From: an uncultured Rhodospirillales bacterium
GTDB taxonomy: Bacteria > Pseudomonadota > Alphaproteobacteria > Kiloniellales > Kiloniellaceae
DNA length: 64,000 bases
Reading direction: 5' to 3'
NCBI GenBank assembly: GCA_913060675.1
Contig: CAJXUS010000018.1
Span: 1 to 64,000, forward strand
Part shown: positions 34,712-42,229 of the stretch, piece after piece
Layout: every line of letters starts with the position of its first letter
How positions within the stretch are numbered: the stretch's first letter is position 1
Position numbers and translations under genes: made by a program
Notes under the pieces: model-generated
The model's input: the letters and a program-made list of their open reading frames with translations, nothing else
What the model was told of the DNA's origin: nothing
Databases searched by the model: none

Positions 34712-35529
34712 TGGCTGTATCTACTAACTTAGAGGGGCAGAAGGTCTGGATGGTTCGAGACCGAGATGCACAACTAAAACGTTGGTTAATTTATTTCGTG
34801 TCTGTTGCTGTGGTTGTGTATTGCTGGATGATAATTTCGGATGCCACAACATGGTTCTTCGTTTTTGACGCTCCACGTATTGCCGCTGATATTGGTGGGC
34901 GTGCGATGCCTCCAAAATGGTCTTATATCAATGAATTATGGGAACCTTTGTGGGATACAATTAATATTGCCACGATCGGCACCGTGCTTTCCCTTATCAT
35001 TGCAGTGCCCGTGGCCTTTATGGCGGCGCGTAATACGACACCACACCAAGTTTTTTGTCGAGGTCCTGCGTTACTTCTGATTGTATCATCGCGTTCAATC
35101 AACTCATTAATTTGGGCATTGTTACTTGTCGCGATTATTGGTCCAGGTATTTTTGCCGGAACCATTGCGATAGCTCTACGCTCCATTGGGTTTTGCGCTA
35201 AATTACTCTATGAAGCGATCGAAGAGATTGATGAGAAACAGGTCGAAGCAATTACGGCTACGGGTGCGAGCCGTTGGCAGGTTATGGCCTATGCCATTGT
35301 ACCTCAAATTATGCCTTCGTTTGCGGGGATCACCGTCTTCCGTTGGGATATTAATATCCGAGAATCAACCGTTCTTGGCCTTGTCGGGGCAGGGGGCCTT
35401 GGGTTGCAGATGAGTTCTTCACTTAATGTGTTGGCTTGGCCTCAGGTGTCGCTAATAATATTTGTTATCTTCATTGCTGTTATCATTAGTGAAATGGTAT
35501 CTGCGAAAGTAAGATCAGCGATTATTTAG
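34711..35529 (+). CDS. phnE: PhnE permease, second copy
   Basis: A 272-aa permease homologous to the preceding one. The conserved loop EAITATGASRWQVMAYAIVP and [15 protein letters not shown] are present. It starts at the last base of the previous stop (TAATG) and ends the operon before a strong terminator. Confidence 0.92.
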   Translation: MAVSTNLEGQKVWMVRDRDAQLKRWLIYFVSVAVVVYCWMIISDATTWFFVFDAPRIAADIGGRAMPPKWSYINELWEPLWDTINIATIGTVLSLIIAVPVAFMAARNTTPHQVFCRGPALLLIVSSRSINSLIWALLLVAIIGPGIFAGTIAIALRSIGFCAKLLYEAIEEIDEKQVEAITATGASRWQVMAYAIVPQIMPSFAGITVFRWDINIRESTVLGLVGAGGLGLQMSSSLNVLAWPQVSLIIFVIFIAVIISEMVSAKVRSAII

Positions 35530-35547
35530 TCTAGACGCAAGCTATAG

Positions 35548-35585
35548 AAAAGGCCTCTGACTGTGATATATCAGAGGCCTTTTTT
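35548..35585. terminator. Bidirectional terminator after phnE
   Basis: A 13-bp perfect stem (35548-35560 with 35571-35583) is followed by a T run, with an A run on the other side. It serves the phn operon and the converging SDR gene. Confidence 0.92.
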
Positions 35586-35603
35586 CATGATATGTAATCG
35601 AGC

Positions 35604-36302
35604 TTAAGCGTAGTCGTTGATGCTGCGGCCTGATACTTGACCCCAAAGGATATGCTCGTCAGAGAACATCCGCTCAATCATACCTGCCGCATCTGTTGGG
35701 GTCATTGCAACTTCAAGGTCGCGATCGATGCCAGCGGTACTGTACATGTTGGTGTCGACCTTGCCGGGGTAGAAGCCCATCACGCGAACACCTTTGGGCG
35801 CGCACTCGACTTCCATGCATCCTGTGAAACCACGGATCGCCCATTTGCTTCCGGAATAAACTGAGATCGACTTACGGCAGTAGAGGGCCCCAGTTGAGAC
35901 AACATTAATGATCGCACCTGATTTGCGCTCTAACATTCCCGGTAGAACAGAATGGGTCATAAACATGGTGCCCAAGGTATTGGTTTCCATCACGGCACGG
36001 ATATCGGCTACTTTGTATTCCTCAAAAGAACCCTCTAGCCAAATACCAGCATTGTTGACCAGTCCCCAAATTGGCCCGATATCATTCTCAACGGATTTGA
36101 TAACACGTGCGCAGTCTTCTTCGTTGGACACATCCAAAGTGTAGCCCGGAATACCAAGTTTATTAGAACAAGCTTTGACCTTGTCGGGGTTGCGTCCGGT
36201 TAATACGGGATGATAACCCGCAGCTTTTAGTTTTTCAGCAGTCGCCAAACCAATGCCGCTGGTTGCGCCAGTTATCAATACCACCCGATTTTTGTCAGCC
36301 AT
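35604..36302 (-). CDS. Short-chain dehydrogenase/reductase
   Basis: A 232-aa classical SDR. The cofactor motif TGATSGIG at 11-18, NNAG in LVNNAGIW, catalytic Ser in NVVSTGA and YSGSK are all intact. TGRN after the second beta strand suggests NADPH preference. Substrate is unknown. It converges on the phn operon and diverges from a flavodoxin-fold gene 112 bases away. Confidence 0.9.
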   Translation of the reverse strand: MADKNRVVLITGATSGIGLATAEKLKAAGYHPVLTGRNPDKVKACSNKLGIPGYTLDVSNEEDCARVIKSVENDIGPIWGLVNNAGIWLEGSFEEYKVADIRAVMETNTLGTMFMTHSVLPGMLERKSGAIINVVSTGALYCRKSISVYSGSKWAIRGFTGCMEVECAPKGVRVMGFYPGKVDTNMYSTAGIDRDLEVAMTPTDAAGMIERMFSDEHILWGQVSGRSINDYA

Positions 36303-36414
36303 TTCTTCTCACTCTCGAATAAAATCTCTTTATTGATTATTTGGTGCTATTCTAGTGTTTCAATAGCAATATGTGTAGCAACCTTTTGTATAAAATTATT
36401 CTGATAAGCGACTG

Positions 36415-36882
36415 ATGAATAAAAGTCTTTTGATCGTAGCTCATATCCCTTCGCCGAATACCATGGTACTTAGAAATGCCGTTGTTAAGGGGGCGGAAAA
36501 TTCTGATATCGAAGGGGTCGATTTAGTCGTGCGTACTCCCTTTGAGGCCGGACCCGAAGATGTGTTGACCGCCGATGGAATTATTCTGGGGACTACTGAA
36601 AACTTGGGCTATATGAGCGGTGCGTTAAAGGATTTCTTTGACCGGATTTATTATCCCTGTCTCGAAGTAAAACAAGGCCTGCCCTATGGTATTTATATCA
36701 GAGCAGGTCACGATGGTACCGGGACCAAGCGAGCGGTTGAGAGCATTATAACGGGACTGCGCTGGAAACCTGTGCAAGAAGAGGCATTGATTTGCTGCGG
36801 TGAATACCGGGATGAGTTTAAAAGCCAGTGCGAAGAGCTTGGTATGCTGATGGCGGCTGGGCTGGAAGCTGGAATTTTTTGA
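36415..36882 (+). CDS. Flavodoxin-fold FMN protein
   Basis: A 155-aa small flavodoxin/NADPH-dependent FMN reductase-like protein. The N-terminal strand and loop LLIVAHIPSPNTMVL take the place of the phosphate-binding loop. TADGIILGTTENLGYMSGAL then KDFFDRIYYP is the typical second FMN-contact region. It probably reduces a quinone or flavin. Single gene; function not assignable further. Confidence 0.8.
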   Translation: MNKSLLIVAHIPSPNTMVLRNAVVKGAENSDIEGVDLVVRTPFEAGPEDVLTADGIILGTTENLGYMSGALKDFFDRIYYPCLEVKQGLPYGIYIRAGHDGTGTKRAVESIITGLRWKPVQEEALICCGEYRDEFKSQCEELGMLMAAGLEAGIF

Positions 36883-36980
36883 ACCCCCAAAATCGAACCG
36901 ACATTGTGATATAACTTATCCCAAGGCAACAAGGCACGTTGCAGTACCTTGGTGTCTTGGAAATTAACTCATTTCAATCG

Positions 36981-37904
36981 TTAAGCTGTGTTCTCTTCTG
37001 TAAGTTCTGTCGGATAACCTTCAGCGCGCATTTCTATGCCACAGGCTTTTTCTAACAAGCGGGCGACTTCGGGTGATTGCGCGTCTCCGCCCAATAAATC
37101 TTTCGCACGACGGTAGATTTCTTGCGTCGCACCACCGAGCTCGAGTGGAACACCGGTTTTGTCGGCAATGTCATGAGCGAGGCCAAGATCTTTTAATACA
37201 AGATCGATCGGGAAGTTGACATTGTAGCCGCCGCTGAGAACAAGCTTTGATTCGGTTTGGTGGACAAAACTATTGCCTGAGCTGTGGCGAATACCTTTCC
37301 ATATCGCATCCATATCGACGCCATATTTTCTGGCAAGCATCATACCTTCGCTGGCGGCAACAAGATTGACAAAAGCCAACATATTGGTGACCACTTTGAC
37401 CACGGTGGCATGCCCAGTTGGACCCATATAGAGGATTTCACCGCCCATAATCTGTAGAACGGGTTTTACGTTATCAAAAATGGCCTCATCGCCACCGACG
37501 AGAATAGTGATTTTGCCAGAGTGAGCCCGGTGTACGCCGCCTGTCACAGGGCACTCAAGGGCGTTGATATCTTTGGATTTTGCAAGATCGGTTAAGCGTT
37601 GCAGATCTTCGAAATCGGTGGTGCTCATCTCAATCCAGGTTGCCCCGGCAGACAGGTTGTCAAATACACCGTTCTCACCCTCGACGACGGATCTGGATGC
37701 TGCGGGAGAAGGAAGCGCTGTAATAACAACTTCTGCATCATCACAGATACCAGCGATATCATCTGACCATTTTGCACCTGCTTCGATAAGTCGGGCCGCG
37801 GTATCTTTTTCAAGATCAGTAACGGTGACATCACAACCCGCTTTTACGAGGTTCATAGCCAGAGGCTCGCCGAGGCTGCCAAGTCCTACAAATCCAATTT
37901 TCAT
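36981..37904 (-). CDS. NAD(P)-dependent beta-hydroxyacid dehydrogenase
   Basis: A 307-aa 3-hydroxyisobutyrate dehydrogenase-family enzyme. The Rossmann motif GFVGLGSLGEPLAMNLVKAG, the substrate motif ECPVTGGVHRAHSGKIT, and catalytic Lys in ATVVKVVTNMLAF are visible. Related enzymes reduce tartronate semialdehyde, succinic semialdehyde or oxidise 3-hydroxy acids. Divergent from a GcvA-like LysR gene 294 bases away, its likely regulator. Confidence 0.9.
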   Translation of the reverse strand: MKIGFVGLGSLGEPLAMNLVKAGCDVTVTDLEKDTAARLIEAGAKWSDDIAGICDDAEVVITALPSPAASRSVVEGENGVFDNLSAGATWIEMSTTDFEDLQRLTDLAKSKDINALECPVTGGVHRAHSGKITILVGGDEAIFDNVKPVLQIMGGEILYMGPTGHATVVKVVTNMLAFVNLVAASEGMMLARKYGVDMDAIWKGIRHSSGNSFVHQTESKLVLSGGYNVNFPIDLVLKDLGLAHDIADKTGVPLELGGATQEIYRRAKDLLGGDAQSPEVARLLEKACGIEMRAEGYPTELTEENTA

Positions 37905-38003
37905 TTGTTCCGTCCTTAAATGACCTGACTAATTGCAGGTGTGTTGTTGAGCGCGATTTATATTTTGTTGTTCACTAACCGGATCCAAGTGCAATTTGGT
38001 ATG

Positions 38004-38020
38004 TAACTCATAGAGAGTTA
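38004..38020. promoter_or_regulatory. Candidate LysR operator
   Basis: TAACTC-ATAGA-GAGTTA is a perfect 6-bp inverted repeat with a five-base spacer in the divergent region between the hydroxyacid dehydrogenase and a LysR gene. Spacing allows a T-N11-A type site. Suggestive only. Confidence 0.35.
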
Positions 38021-38198
38021 TCGTGCTTCTATGGTTAATCTGGCATCGTAGTGTTTATGACTTAGAACTTTGAGCTGATCTGGAAATTTAAACAATTGAT
38101 GTTTTTTCTGCCTTTGGTTCAAAAAATGTTCCAATTGAACTTGGCCTGTGTGACAAATCGTACTTGAGGTTCTCGGGCTTGGAATTATTGGGGTTGGT

Positions 38199-39107
38199 AT
38201 GGCGAACCAAATCGATTTAAAAAAATTGCCGCCACTCAAGGCGCTAAAAGGATTTGAAGCAGCGGCGAGGTTGCTTAGTTTCCGGCAGGCCGGGCAAGAG
38301 TTAAACCTGACCCATACGGCAATAAGCCATCAAATCAGATTGTTGGAAGAAGACCTCGGTGTTGCTCTGTTTGAACGAGATGGGCGCGCGGTCAAACTCA
38401 CCCGTGAAGGAAAGAGTTTTTACCCTGTTGTCAGATCTGCCCTTGAACAATTGATAAACTGTTCAGAAATATTGCGCCGAACTGATAAAAATCAAAGCCT
38501 TCGCATTCAAGCTTTTGTCACGCTTTCTATTCGTTGGCTTGCCCGGCGGTTGTCTGGCTTTAAGTCGCAACATCCAGGTTTCGATCTCCAGATTACGTCA
38601 AGCATTCTCGATGGCACTTTTGATGAGGCCAATGAAGATCTCGGAATTATCTATGCCCCTGAGCCAGTGCCAAGCCATCTACATTGGGTGCCGTTGTTCG
38701 ATGCTGTACTTATGCCTGTGTGTAGTCCTGATTTGTTAAAAGGCAGCACCAGCAAGTTAACGCCACAAGAACTTCTCAAATTGCCTTTGCTAAAGGTCTA
38801 TACCGCAGACGGTCATTGGGAAGAGTGGTTCCAGTCTGTCGGAGTCTTCTCTGAAATCTCCCGTAACTCTATTGCTGTGGATACCATAGCGATAGCTCTA
38901 GAAATGGCCTTAGACGGCGAAGGGGTGGCCATGGTCAATGGTCCTTTTGCCGAGAGTGACCTCAAGGCAGGGCGTCTGGTGCAGCCTGTTGATCACACAG
39001 TCAAAGCTCCTGGTGGCTGGGGGGTGGTGTGCCGTCAAGATAGGAAAGGTAATCCTGATGTTGAGAAATTTACGGCGTGGCTTTTAGATGATGTTGCAAA
39101 AAATTGA
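38199..39107 (+). CDS. GcvA-like LysR regulator
   Basis: A 302-aa LysR protein. LPPLKALKGFEAAARLLSFR then QAGQELNLTHTAISHQIRLL is the GcvA-type helix-turn-helix. The effector domain spans about 95-295 and includes PVCSPDLL. It probably controls the divergent dehydrogenase; the downstream EamA gene is 140 bases away and may also belong to its set. Confidence 0.9.
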   Translation: MANQIDLKKLPPLKALKGFEAAARLLSFRQAGQELNLTHTAISHQIRLLEEDLGVALFERDGRAVKLTREGKSFYPVVRSALEQLINCSEILRRTDKNQSLRIQAFVTLSIRWLARRLSGFKSQHPGFDLQITSSILDGTFDEANEDLGIIYAPEPVPSHLHWVPLFDAVLMPVCSPDLLKGSTSKLTPQELLKLPLLKVYTADGHWEEWFQSVGVFSEISRNSIAVDTIAIALEMALDGEGVAMVNGPFAESDLKAGRLVQPVDHTVKAPGGWGVVCRQDRKGNPDVEKFTAWLLDDVAKN

Positions 39108-39246
39108 CTGCGTAGAGACGTATAAATGTGGCCAATATTTTGATTTCCTGGTTTATAAAATAGCTAGAGCAAGAAACAGATAGTTCCAGAATTCCTATTG
39201 TGAGACGTATTTACACTAAAAATATTTCAGCAGATGAGAAAACTAT

Positions 39247-40176
39247 ATGTCCCCTAGACAAGCGCCGAGTATCGATATTACTTCTGGCTTAATGTTGCTT
39301 TTGCTCGCAGCCGTTTGGGGTGGTTCGTTCTTTTTTGCAGAAATCGCACTCAGAGAGGTTCCTCCCTTAACAATTACACTTCACCGTGTGTTCTGGGCGG
39401 TTCCAATTTTGGTTATTGTTGTGTTTTGGCAAGGCATTGAAATACCAAAATCGATACAGGCGTGGTTTTGTTATTTGGGAATGGGTGCGTTAAATAATGC
39501 TATCCCCTTTTCATTGATATTTTGGGGTCAGACCAATATGGAAAGTGGTTTAGCGTCCATTTTAAACGGCACGACAGCTGTTTTTGGCGCCGTTGTCGCG
39601 GGTATTTTCCTTATCGATGAGCCGTTAACAACACGTAAGATTGTTGGGGCTGTATTTGGGGTTGTTGGTGTGGCTGTCATCATGGGGCTTGATGCCCTTA
39701 CAGATTTTGATCCACGAAACTTAGCTCAACTCGCGGTTCTTGGAGCAGCTTTGTCATACGCTTTTGCCAGTGTTTGGGCTAAGCGATACCTCTCAAGTTA
39801 CCCTCCGGTTATGAACGCTTTGGGTATGTTGATCGGAAGTACAGTTCTTATGTTTCCGATAGCGTTCTTGGTGGATGGCATACCTGTTTTGGCTTTGTCG
39901 AAAGGGGTTTGGGCCTCGCTCATAGCCATTGCCATACTATCCACAGCGTTGGCTTATCTTCTTTATTTCAAAATACTCGCAAGAGCTGGATCCGCTAACC
40001 TTATGTTGGTGACACTGCTCATTCCACCCTTCGCTATCGGCTTGGGAGTCGTGTTCCTCGGCGAGACCTTAACGATTGAGGCGTTGCTCGGATTTATAAT
40101 AATTGCGATGGGCCTTGTGATAACGGATGGACGATTGTTGAGGGCATTGAGTAATAAAATTAAATCTAGAGGCTGA
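39247..40176 (+). CDS. EamA/DMT family transporter
   Basis: A 309-aa membrane protein with ten hydrophobic helices in two EamA repeats (first with LLAAVWGGSFFFAEIALREV, second with AALSYAFASVWAKRYL). Such proteins export amino acids or other metabolites. Its 3' end forms half of a hairpin terminator. A paralogous DMT gene lies convergently just after. Confidence 0.9.
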   Translation: MSPRQAPSIDITSGLMLLLLAAVWGGSFFFAEIALREVPPLTITLHRVFWAVPILVIVVFWQGIEIPKSIQAWFCYLGMGALNNAIPFSLIFWGQTNMESGLASILNGTTAVFGAVVAGIFLIDEPLTTRKIVGAVFGVVGVAVIMGLDALTDFDPRNLAQLAVLGAALSYAFASVWAKRYLSSYPPVMNALGMLIGSTVLMFPIAFLVDGIPVLALSKGVWASLIAIAILSTALAYLLYFKILARAGSANLMLVTLLIPPFAIGLGVVFLGETLTIEALLGFIIIAMGLVITDGRLLRALSNKIKSRG

Positions 40177-40197
40177 ACTCAGTGCTCATGCCTCTAG
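40166..40197. terminator. Hairpin spanning the end of the EamA gene
   Basis: CTAGAGGC at 40166-40173 pairs with GCCTCTAG at 40190-40197, followed by TTTCTCTT. The left arm includes the last codons before the stop. It lies between converging transporter genes. Confidence 0.6.
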
Positions 40198-40256
40198 TTT
40201 CTCTTGGTTTTGGCAAGAACAGTCGTTTGCCGATCTGTTTATGGAGACCTTTTCAT

Positions 40257-41174
40257 CTATTTGTACGCTTTTGATATGGTAATGAGGCCCATACCAGAAA
40301 GCACAATCAATCCTGCGATAATCATATGAAGAGTTAGAGGCTCGTCAAAAATGGTCACTGTGGCGAATACAGCCAATACTGGTACGATCAAGGTTAGAGG
40401 TGCTAGGAAAGATATCGGTTGGCGTCGTAACATCCAGGCCCAGGAACCATGCGCAATGATACTCGACGCAATAGCGGCATAGACAATGCCAAGCCAGCTT
40501 TCAATACTTGCTGCTTGCATGGTTTGGGGTATCGGGGCTTCAAACAACAAGGCCATGATTAATGAAAAGGGTACGCCGAGGGCAGATGACCAGCAGATAA
40601 TGGCAAGAGGGGAAATTTTATCTTTTCCTCGAACCAATGCCATATAAGTTCCCATAAAAAAGGCTGAGGCAACGCCAGCGAGTAGCGCGTCTAGGGTGTC
40701 AAAAAAGCTGGGCTCATAAAACAGAAAGACAATACCGGCGAAACCAATAATCAGGCCGCTAATTCTTTTGATACCGGGGATGTCTTTAAAAAATATCCAA
40801 GCCAATAAAACCGAAAAGGCAGGGCCAAGCTGAATGATAACCGAAATGGCGCCAACGCTTGCTGTGTTTTGAATGGACCAAAAAAGAAAGCCAAAATGAC
40901 CCGGAATGAGGGCTACACTGATCAAAAGAAGCGAACGAAATTGGCCCTTTGGAAACTTCACAAAAGGCACGAGGATCACAACAATGATGGCAAAGCGAAT
41001 GGCTAGGGCTGTCCAGACAGGAAATTCGCTAACACTGATTTTAATGGCAATGTAGTTCAGTGCCCACAGGATGAAAATCATCGCGAGCACAGCGTAATCT
41101 TTCAACGGAACCGGTTGATCAGTGTCTCTTATCATTGTTTGCTTTCTATTTGATGCCAAAATCAAAGACATCAA
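40257..41174 (-). CDS. EamA/DMT family transporter, second
   Basis: A 305-aa ten-helix DMT protein (first repeat FILWALNYIAIKISVSEFPV, second with LLAGVASAFFMGTYMALVRG). An in-frame ATG at 41135 would remove 13 residues; neither start has a strong site. It follows an Lrp-type regulator by 19 bases on the same strand. Lrp regulators next to DMT or LysE exporters commonly respond to the amino acid exported, which is the likely arrangement here. Confidence 0.88.
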   Translation of the reverse strand: MMSLILASNRKQTMIRDTDQPVPLKDYAVLAMIFILWALNYIAIKISVSEFPVWTALAIRFAIIVVILVPFVKFPKGQFRSLLLISVALIPGHFGFLFWSIQNTASVGAISVIIQLGPAFSVLLAWIFFKDIPGIKRISGLIIGFAGIVFLFYEPSFFDTLDALLAGVASAFFMGTYMALVRGKDKISPLAIICWSSALGVPFSLIMALLFEAPIPQTMQAASIESWLGIVYAAIASSIIAHGSWAWMLRRQPISFLAPLTLIVPVLAVFATVTIFDEPLTLHMIIAGLIVLSGMGLITISKAYK

Positions 41175-41193
41175 GGAAGAGTATGTCTGGATA

Positions 41194-41700
41194 TCAATCC
41201 GGTTTTTTATCGGAATGATACAGATGGTCTAAAGGCAGGCTGGTGGTATCAACAAAACGCGTAAGGGCGGTAGAGGAGCTAATTTCCTGAACGCCTTCTA
41301 TCGGGGAGAGGTCTTGCCAGAAAAACCGTTCATAGTCTTCAATATCCTTAACAATTATCTTTAGCAAGAAATCTACGCTGCCCATGAGGGTATGGCATTC
41401 AATGACTTGTGGGAATTTTTGTACGGCTTTGACAAAATCAGGGAGGGCGCCTTTAGTATGGTGATGCATTTTGACTTGGGCAAAAACTGTTACACCAAGG
41501 CCAATTTTTTTCTGATCGAGAATAGCGACACGGTCTTTGATCACCCCGTTATCAATCAATCTCTGAATACGGCGCCAACACACAGATTTTGATGATCCAA
41601 GTCTTTCCGCGAGCTCGGTTACCGGGATGGTGACATCTTTTTGTAAGATTTCAAGGATACGGATGTCTAAGGGGTCGAAATTTTCGGTCATATTTCCCAT
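41194..41700 (-). CDS. Lrp/AsnC family regulator
   Basis: A 168-aa Lrp protein: HTH about 8-60 (LDIRILEILQKDVTIPVTEL then SSKSVCWRRIQRL) and ligand domain about 70-150 (VIECHTLMGSVDFLLKIIV). An ATG three codons in is an alternative start. It heads a two-gene unit with the DMT exporter and differs from the Lrp at 1309-1815 in its recognition helix (SKSVCW versus SPTPCW). Confidence 0.9.
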   Translation of the reverse strand: MGNMTENFDPLDIRILEILQKDVTIPVTELAERLGSSKSVCWRRIQRLIDNGVIKDRVAILDQKKIGLGVTVFAQVKMHHHTKGALPDFVKAVQKFPQVIECHTLMGSVDFLLKIIVKDIEDYERFFWQDLSPIEGVQEISSSTALTRFVDTTSLPLDHLYHSDKKPD

Positions 41701-41851
41701 TATTTTTGGATTGATGAGGATTCTGTTCCAATAAATAGCACGTTGATGATGTCTTGGGGAAGAATTACCTCGGGAATGGGGTGATACTAAGGTTAATGAT
41801 GTCGCAATGCTGACAACCCGACATTTTATTTTTTAAAGTTTCAGGATTAAG

Positions 41852-41881
41852 CCCCTGAGATTAATACCCCTGAAATTAATT
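41852..41881. repeat. 15-bp imperfect tandem duplication
   Basis: CCCCTGAGATTAATA at 41852-41866 is followed by CCCCTGAAATTAATT at 41867-41881 (13 of 15 identical). It lies just before a small GTG-start gene. Confidence 0.85.
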
Positions 41882-41911
41882 CAGAGAGACTAAACCTGTG
41901 AGACTAATGCC

Positions 41912-42199
41912 GTGAAGAGTAACAATTTGACCGCCTTTGAAATACGAGCTGAGAGTGAGCCCGGTACTCTGCCGCGGATACTCGAATATTTTGCGCTTAA
42001 TAGTACAACGCCTTCAACAGTTTGGGCGCGTCGAGACGAGGATGGCAGTCAGAAAATTTACATTGAGGCAGAAGGTTTGTCCGATCAACGCGCTTATATC
42101 ATTGCTGCTAAATTGGGTGAAATTTTCACGGTTAACTCAGCAATATATGTTCAAAATCCAGTTGCTGAGTTAAAAGGAAAATCTCTGAAGTGTGCCTGA
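41912..42199 (+). CDS. Small ACT-like protein
   Basis: A 95-aa protein of unknown function with a GTG start and no clear ribosome site. The pattern AFEIRAESEPGTLPRILEYF, then a strand with KIYIEAEGL, a helix AYIIAAKLGEI and FTVNSAIYV fits a beta-alpha-beta-beta-alpha-beta ACT fold like the small subunits of acetolactate synthase (IlvM/IlvH). No enzyme partner is adjacent. It lies between the Lrp gene and the convergent flavoprotein gene and may be an amino-acid-sensing protein. The fold is inferred by pattern, not proven. Confidence 0.55.
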   Translation: MKSNNLTAFEIRAESEPGTLPRILEYFALNSTTPSTVWARRDEDGSQKIYIEAEGLSDQRAYIIAAKLGEIFTVNSAIYVQNPVAELKGKSLKCA

Positions 42200-42229
42200 A
42201 AAGGCAAACCCCTGTTGCTTCTGTATAGA

